NCBI RefSeq assembly: GCF_016862195.1
Contig: NZ_BOMM01000049.1
Coordinates: 62,001-126,000 of the forward strand
Length of the DNA: 64,000 nt
Source of the DNA: Paractinoplanes ferrugineus
GTDB taxonomy: Bacteria > Actinomycetota > Actinomycetes > Mycobacteriales > Micromonosporaceae
Direction of reading: 5' to 3'
Within the stretch, counting starts at the first letter, position 1. The number at the start of each line of letters is the position of its first letter. This document shows positions 25,675 to 33,738 of the stretch, piece after piece. The position numbers and the translations under genes are program-made. The notes below the pieces were generated by a model. It was not told the DNA's origin. It ran no database searches and saw only the letters and a list, made by a program, of their open reading frames with translations.

Positions 25675-26643
25675 ATGACCACGTCCGACGTTGATCCGTA
25701 TTTCCCGGATGTTCCGGCGCCGACCGTAAAGCCGATCATTTCCCATCAGGCAGGTCGGCCGGAGCTGTGGACCATCCGGATCTTTCTTGTCGTACCGTTT
25801 CTGGTATCTGCGGTCGTCATACCCTGGACCTGGGGCTGGGGATTCGGGTGGACCGACCTGACGATGGCCGCCGTCCTCTACGTGGTTTCCATGCTCGGCG
25901 TGACCGTCGGCTATCACCGCCTCTTCACGCACCGGGCCTTTCGGGCCAGCCGAGGGCTGCGTATCGCCCTTGCGGTGGCGGGGGGCATGGCAGCCCAGGG
26001 CTCGGTGATCCCATGGGCCGCCGACCATCGTCGCCATCACGCGTTCTCGGACCAGGTCGGTGATCCGCATTCGCCTTGGCTCTTCGGAACGTCGCCGGTC
26101 GCACTGGTGAAGGGCTTCTGGCACGCGCACATGGGCTGGTTGTTCGGCCGGGACCGGACGAACATCGACCGGTACGCACCCGACCTGGCCGCCGACCGCG
26201 ACCTGCTCGCGGTAGACCGGTTGTTCTTCCTCTGGGTTTCCCTCAGCGTGCTGCTCCCCGCGGCGGTCGGCGGCCTGCTCTCGCATTCCTGGCGAGGCGC
26301 GCTTACCGGGTTCATCTGGGCCGGGCTGGGACGGATCGCCTTTCAACATCACGTCACCTGGTCGGTGAACTCGATCTGCCACATGGTTGGGTCCCGGCCG
26401 TTCAGCAGCCGGGACAGGTCGGCGAACTTCTGGCCGTTGGCGTTGCTGTCGATGGGCGAGTCCTGGCATAACATGCACCACGCTGACCCGTCCTCCGCGC
26501 GGCACGGCGTCCTGCGCGGCCAGGTCGACATCTCGGCGCGGCTCATCTGGCTCTGCGAACGCCTGGGCTGGGCGCACGACGTCCGATGGCCAAGCGAAGG
26601 CAGGCTGCACCGGCTGTCTCGGCGCGCGAAGCCGGTCGTCTGA
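25675..26643 (+). CDS. Acyl-CoA/acyl-lipid desaturase
   Basis: From ATG 25675 the protein has 322 residues. The three histidine boxes of membrane di-iron desaturases are intact: HRLFTH (about 81-86), HRRHH (about 118-122) and HNMHH (about 263-267). Four hydrophobic segments are placed as in delta-9 desaturases. The enzyme would introduce a double bond into acyl chains at the membrane, using oxygen and an electron donor. No ferredoxin or reductase gene is adjacent. It ends the plus-strand lipid block; a 576-nt gene-free stretch follows. Alternative upstream starts at 25609 or 25654 are possible but have weaker signals. Confidence 0.88.
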   Translation: MTTSDVDPYFPDVPAPTVKPIISHQAGRPELWTIRIFLVVPFLVSAVVIPWTWGWGFGWTDLTMAAVLYVVSMLGVTVGYHRLFTHRAFRASRGLRIALAVAGGMAAQGSVIPWAADHRRHHAFSDQVGDPHSPWLFGTSPVALVKGFWHAHMGWLFGRDRTNIDRYAPDLAADRDLLAVDRLFFLWVSLSVLLPAAVGGLLSHSWRGALTGFIWAGLGRIAFQHHVTWSVNSICHMVGSRPFSSRDRSANFWPLALLSMGESWHNMHHADPSSARHGVLRGQVDISARLIWLCERLGWAHDVRWPSEGRLHRLSRRAKPVV

Positions 26644-27219
26644 AATTCCCAGCGGCTGAGCCAACGGCTAAATCAGTGCATATAAAAAGCTTATGGTTTT
26701 ACCGCGACAGTACGGGGCTATTCCGACGGTTTGAATGGGTTTGCCCAGCTAGTTGCCGCCGGTCTTCGGCTCCTACCCAGGCGAACCTGCTGACCAGTCT
26801 GAACCACCAAGCGTGACTGCTGTGAGTGTCGGCGGACGACCGAGCACAGTCCGGGAGGAACCTGGCGCGCGATGCCTGAGGCTGATTGAGCGGGCAGTTC
26901 TGCCCGCCGGACCAGATCATGAGATGCCTACGCTGTCGGAGTGCCGGGCGACGGTCCCATGTCGTGAGGTACTCCCGGAGCGATGGCTGCCGCCCGGCAC
27001 TCCGGTGGTTCCTGCGGCGATCTCCCCGCACCCGTTATCAGCGGCCATGAGAGTGGATGAAGCGGCGGGATGGTGGATCATCGCCCGATGGGCGTTCAGG
27101 CCGATGTCCCATTGCTCACGGGCGCGCCACCCAGCCCTCGGACGACTACTGCAAATTTCCGGGAGAGATGGCACTGACGGCGGTCCTCAGATAGACCGGC
27201 ATCTGCGACGATCACATCG
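26644..27219. other. Gene-free stretch with one copy of the 16-bp direct repeat
   Basis: No convincing gene is seen. Overlapping frames on both strands have low-complexity, arginine/proline-rich translations typical of antisense shadows. Bases 26676-26705 are AT-rich for this genome. The 16-bp repeat at 26665-26680 lies 21 nt after the desaturase stop. The right part must hold the promoter of the gene at 27220. Confidence 0.6.
26665..26680 (+). repeat. 16-bp direct repeat, left copy
   Basis: CGGCTAAATCAGTGCA, identical and in the same orientation to 32211-32226. The two copies bracket the 5.5-kb block of unknown genes, and both lie between genes. They may be a target duplication or an att-type core; chance identity cannot be excluded at this length. 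Confidence 0.6.
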
Positions 27220-27768
27220 ATGTGGAACAGTCTGGAGATTGCGAAGCTGATCGTCGCTGGCACCATACCGGTCGCCGTGGCGGTGATGGCCTATGTACTG
27301 AATCGTGCCCTTAAGCGCGCGGAGAACCGTCAGTGGTTCAGCCAGAAACTGGTGGAGAAGCGGATCGCGCTGCTCAGCGAGGCGCTGCCTGACCTCAACG
27401 ACCTGTACTGCTATTTCGCCTGGGTAGGCCGTTGGAAGGAGCTTTCGCCGCCGGAGGTCCTGCTTCGCAAGCGACGGCTCGATCAGCTGTTCCACGCCAA
27501 CAGCCCCTTCTTCTCCCCAGAGGCTCGGACCGCCTACGAGGCCTTCTTCGACGTCTTGTTCGAGACGTTCGTCCAGCCGGGAAAGAGCGCGCGGCTTCGC
27601 ACCGGGCCTACTTCACAGCATGGGAGCAGGAAGACGACATTCGCAGATGGCTGGGAATCGGGCTGGAACGATATGTTCGCTGTCGAGGAGAAGCGCACGT
27701 CGCCGGATGTCGTCAAGCATCGATACCAGGCGTTGATCGCCGTGCTGGGATCCGAGGTGGGCGCATGA
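27220..27768 (+). CDS. Membrane-anchored protein, first gene of a three-gene operon
   Basis: The 182-residue protein has one N-terminal membrane helix (about residues 8-27, IVAGTIPVAVAVMAYVL) with the rest cytoplasmic. The soluble part is helical, with WFSQKLVEKRIALLSEALPD and LNDLYCYFAWVGRWKELSPP as its most distinctive stretches. Similar helical proteins with one N-terminal membrane helix occur as hypothetical proteins in many bacteria; no activity is known to me. The stop overlaps the next start (ATGA), so the three genes are translated together. It lies inside the repeat-bracketed block. Confidence 0.65.
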   Translation: MWNSLEIAKLIVAGTIPVAVAVMAYVLNRALKRAENRQWFSQKLVEKRIALLSEALPDLNDLYCYFAWVGRWKELSPPEVLLRKRRLDQLFHANSPFFSPEARTAYEAFFDVLFETFVQPGKSARLRTGPTSQHGSRKTTFADGWESGWNDMFAVEEKRTSPDVVKHRYQALIAVLGSEVGA

Positions 27769-28415
27769 TCGTTCAGTGGTGCTGCAAAGGCCTCGCAAAA
27801 GTCGGTGAGGCCGAGATCCTGGAGATGTTCTCCAATCACGTCGGACTGATCTGCCAGGACTGGTTCCGCAGCTGGAAGGCTACCGGATCGTTCATGGTGA
27901 GAGACGCGATGGAGCGCCTCACCGAGGCTGGCCTTCATCGCCATGTCAACGACTTCAGTAGCCCGGATCCTGATAGCGGGCTGCCGTTCTGCGAGGTCAC
28001 GCCGTTCATCTCGCTGTCGGCGGGGTGCGTCGACCGCGACGTGCAGTCGAAGACCAATCAGGTGCACCGTGCACTGCGAACGGCGCTGGACTTCGCCACC
28101 ACGGACTATGCCGACCCAGCCCGGCCGCCGTGTCATGGCTGGGTCCTTTACTGCTACGTGGTCGTGGGCTCCAATCCCGCCGTGCGGATCCCGGCCGTCG
28201 CCGAGGAGGTGCGGGAACTCAACCACAACCGCGCTTTCTCCGGGTGGTACTGGCAAGGCGAGGTCGCGGCCAAGCTCAACGTGCCGTCGGCGCAGATCCT
28301 CTGCGCGGAATATTACGAACCGCGGCCGGGTCGGTCGCCGCGCCTCGCCAAGGTCTTGGTCAACCCGGGGTTCTGCCACCCGGCGGCGCTGCTCGCAGAG
28401 CGGAGGATGCTTTGA
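27765..28415 (+). CDS. Unknown protein, second gene of the three-gene operon
   Basis: From ATG 27765 (overlapping the previous stop) the protein is 216 residues. It is compact and mixed alpha/beta, with IVQWCCKGLAKVGEAEILEM, then LPFCEVTPFISLSAGCVDRD, HGWVLYCYVVVGSNP, and near the end GWYWQGEVAAKLNVPSAQI followed by EYYEP. The order of a beta strand ending in Ser, and a late Glu-containing strand, faintly recalls ADP-ribosyltransferase-like folds. That is a weak guess from eye alone. No known domain is certain. It is sandwiched with overlaps between the membrane-anchored protein and the 329-residue protein. Confidence 0.65.
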   Translation: MIVQWCCKGLAKVGEAEILEMFSNHVGLICQDWFRSWKATGSFMVRDAMERLTEAGLHRHVNDFSSPDPDSGLPFCEVTPFISLSAGCVDRDVQSKTNQVHRALRTALDFATTDYADPARPPCHGWVLYCYVVVGSNPAVRIPAVAEEVRELNHNRAFSGWYWQGEVAAKLNVPSAQILCAEYYEPRPGRSPRLAKVLVNPGFCHPAALLAERRML

Positions 28416-29401
28416 CTTTGCCCGCGCACCTGTGGGAGGCCCTCAGCCTGGACCGGCCGGCGATCGAAGCACAGGTCCGCTTTCACCGAGCCTATGCGGA
28501 TCTCGAAGAATCGCCCTTTGACGTGCGGGCCATCGTGGAGATGATGCGATACGGGCCGCCGGCAGGTGTCGGCGACGGTGCCATCGACCTTTTTGGCCGG
28601 GACGCGCAGGTCTTAGAGCAGTACCGGCCCGCTCCGTCCGACCCGTGGATCAGGCCTGGCGAGATCGCGGACTCCCTTCGCCTAGCGGCCATCGCAAATC
28701 TCCTGTTGGACACCCGTGCAGGTCGCGCGGACCTGATCCGTGCAGGCCATGTCTATCGCGATGTCGGTTTGCCGTTCGGTGACTTCCTCCTCGTCGCCGC
28801 GACGGGTAACCGGGGGATGTCGACCGCCAGCGCCGACCGGTTGTTCGCTCGGGCGGCCCGCCTTCTCGAGCCAGTACAACGGATCTACCTCTTTCTCGCT
28901 GCCGTAGCCGATCTTGGGCAGGAAGTGACGGAGGTTCCTGGGGCTCCGCGGTCGATCGCGGTCGGCGCGGCTGCACAGCCCTTCTCGACCTGGTGGCAGA
29001 TCGGGGATCTGACCTCCCGGCTGACGCCGGACAACGAAGAGATCCGGTCGAATCTGAACCGGGTCGTCGCCGAGGTCGCCCGGGCTCACGGCCGGCAGTT
29101 GGAGTTCGCAATGGCCGACTCGTTCCACTGGTCGACCGGTCACTCTCGGGTCGACGTGGTGGATCTGGATCTCGCCTGTGCCGTGGCGATCGCGGCCCGG
29201 GTGATGACCGCCCGCGGGATCCGCCGGTGGGATCTCGAGGAGGAGTTCGACGATCTCTCACCGTTCGCACAAGTGTCGATCACGATTGGACTCCAACTTG
29301 GGGGCGAGGACCCAACACCGGAAGGTGAACCGGAGTTCGACCCTCTGGGGCCTGCGCCGGATAGGGAGGATGAGCAGCACTTTGATCACGGCTTCGGGTG
29401 A
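28412..29401 (+). CDS. Unknown protein, third gene of the three-gene operon
   Basis: A TTG at 28412 overlaps the previous stop (TTGA) and has GGAGG 5 nt upstream, giving 329 residues. The protein is largely helical with DRPAIEAQVRFHRAYADLEE near the start, LRLAAIANLLLDTRAGRADL in the middle and SHR-type aromatic-rich region HWSTGHSRVDVVDLDLACAV later. The C-terminus is acidic. There is no membrane segment or recognised motif. Start choice rests on the operon geometry. Its last 16 nt overlap the convergent minus-strand gene. Confidence 0.65.
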   Translation: MTLPAHLWEALSLDRPAIEAQVRFHRAYADLEESPFDVRAIVEMMRYGPPAGVGDGAIDLFGRDAQVLEQYRPAPSDPWIRPGEIADSLRLAAIANLLLDTRAGRADLIRAGHVYRDVGLPFGDFLLVAATGNRGMSTASADRLFARAARLLEPVQRIYLFLAAVADLGQEVTEVPGAPRSIAVGAAAQPFSTWWQIGDLTSRLTPDNEEIRSNLNRVVAEVARAHGRQLEFAMADSFHWSTGHSRVDVVDLDLACAVAIAARVMTARGIRRWDLEEEFDDLSPFAQVSITIGLQLGGEDPTPEGEPEFDPLGPAPDREDEQHFDHGFG

Positions 29402-29826
29402 GTGTCCTGTTCGTCCTCGTCGGCGAACGACTCATCGGTCAGGCGCACCGTCAGTACCTCACGACCGGTCTGGGCGGCGAGTCGATGGCGTTTGCTGAAG
29501 CGCTTCACCGCGAGGTTCAATGGGCGCAGCACGCTGTTGACCAGGGGAAGAAGCTCTTCGTGGGTGATCGGCTGGGTTCCCTCCAACCTGTTCAGCAGTT
29601 CCATGAACGGGATTAGGTTGCTTGTAGACAAGACTTGGAAGACCGGGCGGGCGTCGTCGAGATTGCCGAGAAGTTGGGCCCTGATCGTTGGCTCTACCGG
29701 CTTTTGGTAGAACCCGGGCTTGGAAGCGGTGTCGACGAATCCGACGAGTGCTGCCTGGCAGTCCTCCGCACGCTCAAGTTCCTCCTCGCGTTCCTGATGC
29801 TCGGCGTCCCGGCCAGCTGGCGTCAT
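29386..29826 (-). CDS. Unknown acidic protein, second gene of an opposing pair
   Basis: The 146-residue protein starts at 29826, 4 nt overlapping the stop of the upstream membrane protein. The N-terminal 20 residues are highly charged (EHQEREEELERAEDCQAALV). A helical middle part has LSTSNLIPFMELLNRLEG and LLPLVNSVLRPLNLAVKRF. The tail is acidic (DESFADEDEQDTHPKP). No family is recognised. The tight overlap shows it is made with the membrane protein. The two convergent operons meet here, with their coding ends overlapping by 16 nt. Confidence 0.55.
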   Translation of the reverse strand: MTPAGRDAEHQEREEELERAEDCQAALVGFVDTASKPGFYQKPVEPTIRAQLLGNLDDARPVFQVLSTSNLIPFMELLNRLEGTQPITHEELLPLVNSVLRPLNLAVKRFSKRHRLAAQTGREVLTVRLTDESFADEDEQDTHPKP

Positions 29827-30641
29827 TGGCGTCCGTTTGCGCAGACCAACTCGAAGCCGGTCAGAAACTTCCCACGGTTGTCGTGGTCGGGCAACTGCGC
29901 GATGGCACTATGCAGGCTCGGGTGTCTTGCCGGGTCCAGCGTTGTCCATGGTGCGGCGACGGCATCCAGCAGAGCCGTCCGGTCGGACAGAGCGCGGGCA
30001 TTCACGGCGTTCTGTCTGGCCACACCGAGGATGAAGTTCACCAGCGCGGGCCGCCCCGTCGAACAACGTGGGCTCTGGTACGCCGAGTGCTTCAAGCTGC
30101 ACGCCGACGCTCGTGGGATGCTGGAGCTTTGTTCTATTGCGGTGCATGACGCGAAGGGATTCGCCTCGGAGCGAGGTCTCAATGTCCGGCCCGTCGCGGA
30201 CGGAGATCCACAGAGCCAAGGCGTTGTATCGTGCGGCCGGACGAGCCAGACCTGATCGAACTCCAGCCATCGCACGACACGTGTTCGACCTGCCGTGTTG
30301 ATCTTAATGCCTCGGTCGCCTATCCAGGCGCCGATTAGGGCGATCGGCCACGCCATCGTGACGCAGAACGCCGCCCGAAGAAGTCCCACGATCCGCGAAC
30401 TCAGCCGTCTCGGGTCGCCGACCGGGAGCGTGCTTAGCAGGATCAACGTGCACAGTGTCGCCATCGAAGCGAACCCAAAGCAGACCATGGTGCGACCGCG
30501 CGACTCGCGCGGTACTTCCCACCGCAGCATGAGCCTGAGGATAGGGCCGGCCGACGAGCAGAAACCAGCCACAAGCCACCCCTGATTTTGGACAGCACCC
30601 TCGACCCGCGCCCTACGTCGTTCAGCTGTGGATGCCAACAA
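29823..30641 (-). CDS. Membrane protein of unknown function
   Basis: The 272-residue frame has two hydrophobic segments: about residues 50-72 (MVCFGFASMATLCTLILLST) and 85-107 (LLRAAFCVTMAWPIALIGAW). The first 40 residues are basic and the true start may be internal, for example the methionine at about 38 (MLRWEVPRESRG). After the membrane hairpin comes a soluble domain with REWLEFD-like strands (VVRWLEFDQVWLVRPHD), reminiscent of small membrane-bound PH-like domains, but this is only a resemblance. It is followed by the acidic protein at a 4-nt overlap. Confidence 0.5.
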   Translation of the reverse strand: MLASTAERRRARVEGAVQNQGWLVAGFCSSAGPILRLMLRWEVPRESRGRTMVCFGFASMATLCTLILLSTLPVGDPRRLSSRIVGLLRAAFCVTMAWPIALIGAWIGDRGIKINTAGRTRVVRWLEFDQVWLVRPHDTTPWLCGSPSATGRTLRPRSEANPFASCTAIEQSSSIPRASACSLKHSAYQSPRCSTGRPALVNFILGVARQNAVNARALSDRTALLDAVAAPWTTLDPARHPSLHSAIAQLPDHDNRGKFLTGFELVCANGRQ

Positions 30642-30856
30642 GGCGATCTACCCCGAACAGCCTCGGCCGCCAGTAACAGCACCGTAATACCGACCGCACG
30701 GATGGCGGCAGATCGGTGCGTGAGCCTGGCAATCTTGCAGGACACCGACTCATGAGGCGATCGATCACGCTATACAAGATGGTTCCACAGAAGCCATCGG
30801 TTACGCTGGGAGGGAAGGCCTAGTTGGGCCACGTCTTGCGGATCGGATGTGAATAA

Positions 30857-32167
30857 GTGCGCCCTTTTGCCCGGAATGCATGGAGTGCCACGACGCGCAG
30901 GCGAATGGCGACCTTACGGACTATTGGGCTCGCTGGCTTTTTGGCACTTGCTGTTATTGCCTTACTGATATTGCTGCTAGGGCCCGTCGCATGGTGGGCC
31001 ACGCCTTCAAAGCATCTCCAGGGCAAAGACAAGACCGATGCACTGAATGGGACCAGGCAAGTCCTTCTCGCGGCGGCTGGCGGGGCTGCGGCGTTGACGG
31101 GCTTGCTTTTCACGGGGAGGACATTCCACCTCAGCCGTCGAGGGCAACTGACGGACCGGTACTCAAAGGCGACCGCTCAACTCGCCTCCGACAAGCAGAC
31201 AGAACGTCTAGCAGGGGTCTACGCGCTTGAGCACGTAATGGTCGAGTCCGTGCGCGATCATGATGCCGTAGTCGAGATGCTTTCCGCATTCATACGCGAG
31301 CGGCGCCCGCTAAGTGAAGTCGCTGTAGACGCTGGCTCCTCGGGTGAAAATGATATCGACGCAGAAGCGCAGGCGACAGGCACCGCACCAGAAACGCCCT
31401 CGAAGACCCGGAAGGTCCCAGCCGATGTGCAGGCGGCACTAACCGTGCTCGGTCGCCGGCCTCGACGCCCCGAGCGCAACGGCGTCGACCTGCGCAACAC
31501 GGACCTTACCGGAGCCGACTTCTCAAAAGCGCACTTTCCCAATCTATCCGTTGAATCGTCTCTGCTATGTGATGCCAACTTGACAGAGGCCGACCTTACG
31601 GCACTAGTCGCAAACAACGCGAATTTACGAGCTGCCAAATTAGATGGCGCCCGGCTTCAGAAGGCGCAGCTCCGGGAAGTCATCGGGCATGGCGCTTCTC
31701 TAGTGGGTGCTCAGCTTAGCGCAGCAGACTTTCGGTATTCCGGATTCAAAGAGATCTCTGCGGAAGGGGCAAACTTCAGGGGCGCCATCATGGACTATGC
31801 AGTGTTTGACGACTCAGACTTCGCTAGGTGCGACATGCGGGAAGCTAGCTTAGTTGGCGCAAAACTCAGAGGCGTCAATCTTTCTCGCGGACGCCTTAGC
31901 GATGCGAAAATGGCCAAAGCGCAAATTCAACGATCGAATTTTCTAGGTGCCAACCTGAAAGGGGTGGATCTTGATCGAACAGGCATGGAGGGCGCACTGT
32001 TTTATAGCGCGCTTCCAGAGGAGGGAGTAGCGCAAAATCTGACTGGAAGCCAAGTTGTTAGAGGCTTCAGGGATCAGTCGACGGTCCTGCCGCCAGAACT
32101 GAAGGATCTGCCTCCTGGGCTTCAGCGAATGAAGAACGCAATCCAATTCGGCGATCAGCAGGACTAG
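30857..32167 (+). CDS. Membrane-anchored pentapeptide-repeat protein
   Basis: The 436-residue protein has two N-terminal membrane helices (about 23-48 and 69-88), a cytoplasmic helical region (LTDRYSKATAQLASDKQTER, then GVYALEHVMVES), a variable linker and from about residue 215 a pentapeptide-repeat solenoid: VDLRNTDLTGADFSKAHF, ANLTEADLTALVANNANLRA, and later units such as ANFRGAIMDYAVFDDSDF. The RYSKA...QLxSdxxxxRLGGIYALE region is typical of a family widespread in actinomycetes. Base composition is less GC-rich than the neighbours, which supports transfer. GTG 30857 is used; ATG 30905 is an alternative that starts closer to the first helix. Confidence 0.75.
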   Translation: MRPFARNAWSATTRRRMATLRTIGLAGFLALAVIALLILLLGPVAWWATPSKHLQGKDKTDALNGTRQVLLAAAGGAAALTGLLFTGRTFHLSRRGQLTDRYSKATAQLASDKQTERLAGVYALEHVMVESVRDHDAVVEMLSAFIRERRPLSEVAVDAGSSGENDIDAEAQATGTAPETPSKTRKVPADVQAALTVLGRRPRRPERNGVDLRNTDLTGADFSKAHFPNLSVESSLLCDANLTEADLTALVANNANLRAAKLDGARLQKAQLREVIGHGASLVGAQLSAADFRYSGFKEISAEGANFRGAIMDYAVFDDSDFARCDMREASLVGAKLRGVNLSRGRLSDAKMAKAQIQRSNFLGANLKGVDLDRTGMEGALFYSALPEEGVAQNLTGSQVVRGFRDQSTVLPPELKDLPPGLQRMKNAIQFGDQQD

Positions 32168-32210
32168 CAGGTTGAATAGTGAGCGGCATGCCTTCAGCGG
32201 CGCCTCGCAT

Positions 32211-32226
32211 CGGCTAAATCAGTGCA
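32211..32226 (+). repeat. 16-bp direct repeat, right copy
   Basis: Second copy of CGGCTAAATCAGTGCA, 44 nt after the pentapeptide gene and 13 nt before the end of the convergent transglycosylase gene. See the left copy at 26665. Confidence 0.6.
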
Positions 32227-32238
32227 CACGAACTGTTT

Positions 32239-33252
32239 TCAGTACATGCTGATGTGGACGTGGTTGGTGTGCCAGCCGGACGGATCGTCTCCTCCATAGG
32301 GATTGTTGTACGCGTGCCAGCCCTGCTCGGGTGTCCAGATCATCCGGAACCAGATGACGTACTGGATGCCGAGGCGGTCGGCGTTGGCGACAGCCCAGGA
32401 CGCCATCGCGTCGCCCCTGGCCTTCTGCGCGCCGGACGCTTCGCCGCCGGAGGTCATCATGAAGTCGCACGCGCGGCCCTTCGGGTGTTCCCCGTGGTCG
32501 TCCACTCGGTAGCAGCTGGGCTTCGGCCAGCCGGCGGCGGTGGCCTGCTGAACGAGATGGAGTGTGCGTGGGGTGAGGCAGCCGGTTCCGGTGGTCGGGT
32601 CCGGGATGATGGAGCAGGTCTCCTCGGGCCAGGAGCCGTCCTGGTTGCGGGGCGCCGGTTCGGCGCTGCCGAACGGCATCGCCGAGCAGTCGAGGGCGAT
32701 CTCGTCGGCCCCGTATTGATCAACTAGGGCGACGGCATCGTTGGTCCACTTCGCGTACGCATCACCGTATTCCGAGACTTGGACCGCCTGTGCCGCCTCG
32801 GTGAGCGGCATCGTCTGCCACCCGGAGATGGTTTTGAGCTTGTCGTAGAACTTGCTCGCCTGGTAGGAGGGGTCGGCCAGTTGTTCGAGGGTTCCCCATC
32901 CCTGGCTCGGGCGCTGCTGGAAGACGCCGATGGAGTCGTGGTCGTTGTCGGCCCCGAGGTAGGGCAGGTTCCGCAGTCCGGATTCCTGCATGGCGATCGC
33001 GAGGGCGATGGTCTGCCCCCAGCTGCCGACGCCTTTGGTGACGCCGACCTCGATGATGGTCACGGCGATGTTGAGCTGGTCGGCGTCCCATTTCGTGGTG
33101 TCCGCCGGTTGCCCGGACGAGTCGGTACTCGGCGAGGTGCCGACGGTGCACGCTCCGGAGCTGCCGCCCATGACGGCGGACAGCAGCAGCATGGGCAGCC
33201 CAAAGCAGGCGATGATGACGAGGGCGACGATGCTGAGGACGGCCTTGGTCAT
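32239..33252 (-). CDS. Lytic transglycosylase with M15-like C-terminal domain
   Basis: From ATG 33252 the protein has 337 residues with a signal anchor (MTKAVLSIVALVIIACFGLP). The first domain is lysozyme-like: AIAMQESGLRNLPYLG with the catalytic-type glutamate, and DSIGVFQQRPSQGWGT, as in conjugation-associated muramidases. The second domain (SCYRVDDHGEHPKGRACDFM to WHTNHVHISMY) matches a zinc-peptidase-like fold seen in ARB_07466-type proteins. Together they would open peptidoglycan for the transfer channel. The start is preceded by a hairpin with a T-run, so the upstream gene probably has its own terminator. Longer frames to 33405 lack a signal and were rejected. Confidence 0.85.
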   Translation of the reverse strand: MTKAVLSIVALVIIACFGLPMLLLSAVMGGSSGACTVGTSPSTDSSGQPADTTKWDADQLNIAVTIIEVGVTKGVGSWGQTIALAIAMQESGLRNLPYLGADNDHDSIGVFQQRPSQGWGTLEQLADPSYQASKFYDKLKTISGWQTMPLTEAAQAVQVSEYGDAYAKWTNDAVALVDQYGADEIALDCSAMPFGSAEPAPRNQDGSWPEETCSIIPDPTTGTGCLTPRTLHLVQQATAAGWPKPSCYRVDDHGEHPKGRACDFMMTSGGEASGAQKARGDAMASWAVANADRLGIQYVIWFRMIWTPEQGWHAYNNPYGGDDPSGWHTNHVHISMY

Positions 33253-33282
33253 AGGCGATGGCCTTTCGGTGAAAACAAAAAA

Positions 33283-33313
33283 GGCCGGGCTGTGCGCGGA
33301 TGCGCGGCCGGCC
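33283..33313 (-). terminator. Hairpin with T-run upstream of the transglycosylase gene
   Basis: GGCCGG (33283-33288) pairs with CCGGCC (33308-33313) and an inner GCGC pairs with GCGC. On the minus strand it is followed by six T (33282-33277). It lies 21-25 nt beyond the stop of the previous gene and 30 nt before the transglycosylase ATG. Confidence 0.7.
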
Positions 33314-33337
33314 GAAGCGAAGGCGAACGGAGATAGG

Positions 33338-33667
33338 TCAGAGGCAGTGCGTGAACTCGCGTAGCCGCACATCCACCTCGGACGGCAACCTGCAGACCAG
33401 GGCATCGGCGTCAGCCAGCGGATGGCCGCCGGTGACGGTGGTCGCGCAGCGCCAGTCCCAGTGCCCCGGCTGTAAGACGGGCACGAACCAGAGCATGTCG
33501 TCGCGGTCGAGGAACAGCGCGCCGTTGATCTGCGGGGCGAGCACGGTCAAGGGCTGGCTGGCGCAGATGGTCAGGCACCGGCAGCCGGGTGCGTCGTAGA
33601 CCGAGCGCGGCAGGCCGCGGTGGATGGGGCAGCTGCAGTCGTAGGCGGGACGAGCGGTCTGGTACAT
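33338..33667 (-). CDS. Cys-rich small protein, intact paralogue
   Basis: ATG 33667 with GGGAG upstream gives 109 residues. The core has YDCSCPIH, GCRCLTICASQPLTVL, GALFLDRDDMLWFVPVLQPG and HWDWRC. The paired Cys motifs suggest a zinc-binding or disulfide fold. The next upstream gene (33739-34071) encodes a paralogue with the same order of motifs: CDCCCPVH, GCACTITCATQPITLL, GCVLFLDKAGDLWQVPAL. The two are a tandem duplication. No function is known. It lies between two hairpins in the minus-strand module of the element. Confidence 0.6.
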   Translation of the reverse strand: MYQTARPAYDCSCPIHRGLPRSVYDAPGCRCLTICASQPLTVLAPQINGALFLDRDDMLWFVPVLQPGHWDWRCATTVTGGHPLADADALVCRLPSEVDVRLREFTHCL

Positions 33668-33701
33668 AGCTGTCTCCCAGGGTCGTGAAACACAAAGGGC
33701 C

Positions 33702-33727
33702 GTGGGCCGCCCACGTGGGCGGCCCAC
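33702..33727 (-). terminator. 26-bp perfect palindrome
   Basis: 33702-33714 and 33715-33727 are exact reverse complements. On the minus strand it is followed by a C- and T-rich stretch. It sits 12 nt past the end of the upstream pseudogene and 34 nt before the ATG at 33667. Confidence 0.6.
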
Positions 33728-33738
33728 CTTGTCGGGGG

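Noticed and set aside
26753-27250. Plus-strand ORF of 165 codons in the gene-free stretch
   Set aside because: The translation is rich in Arg, Pro and Ser without a plausible ribosome site or domain, and a minus-strand frame covers the same bases. It looks like a composition-driven open frame.
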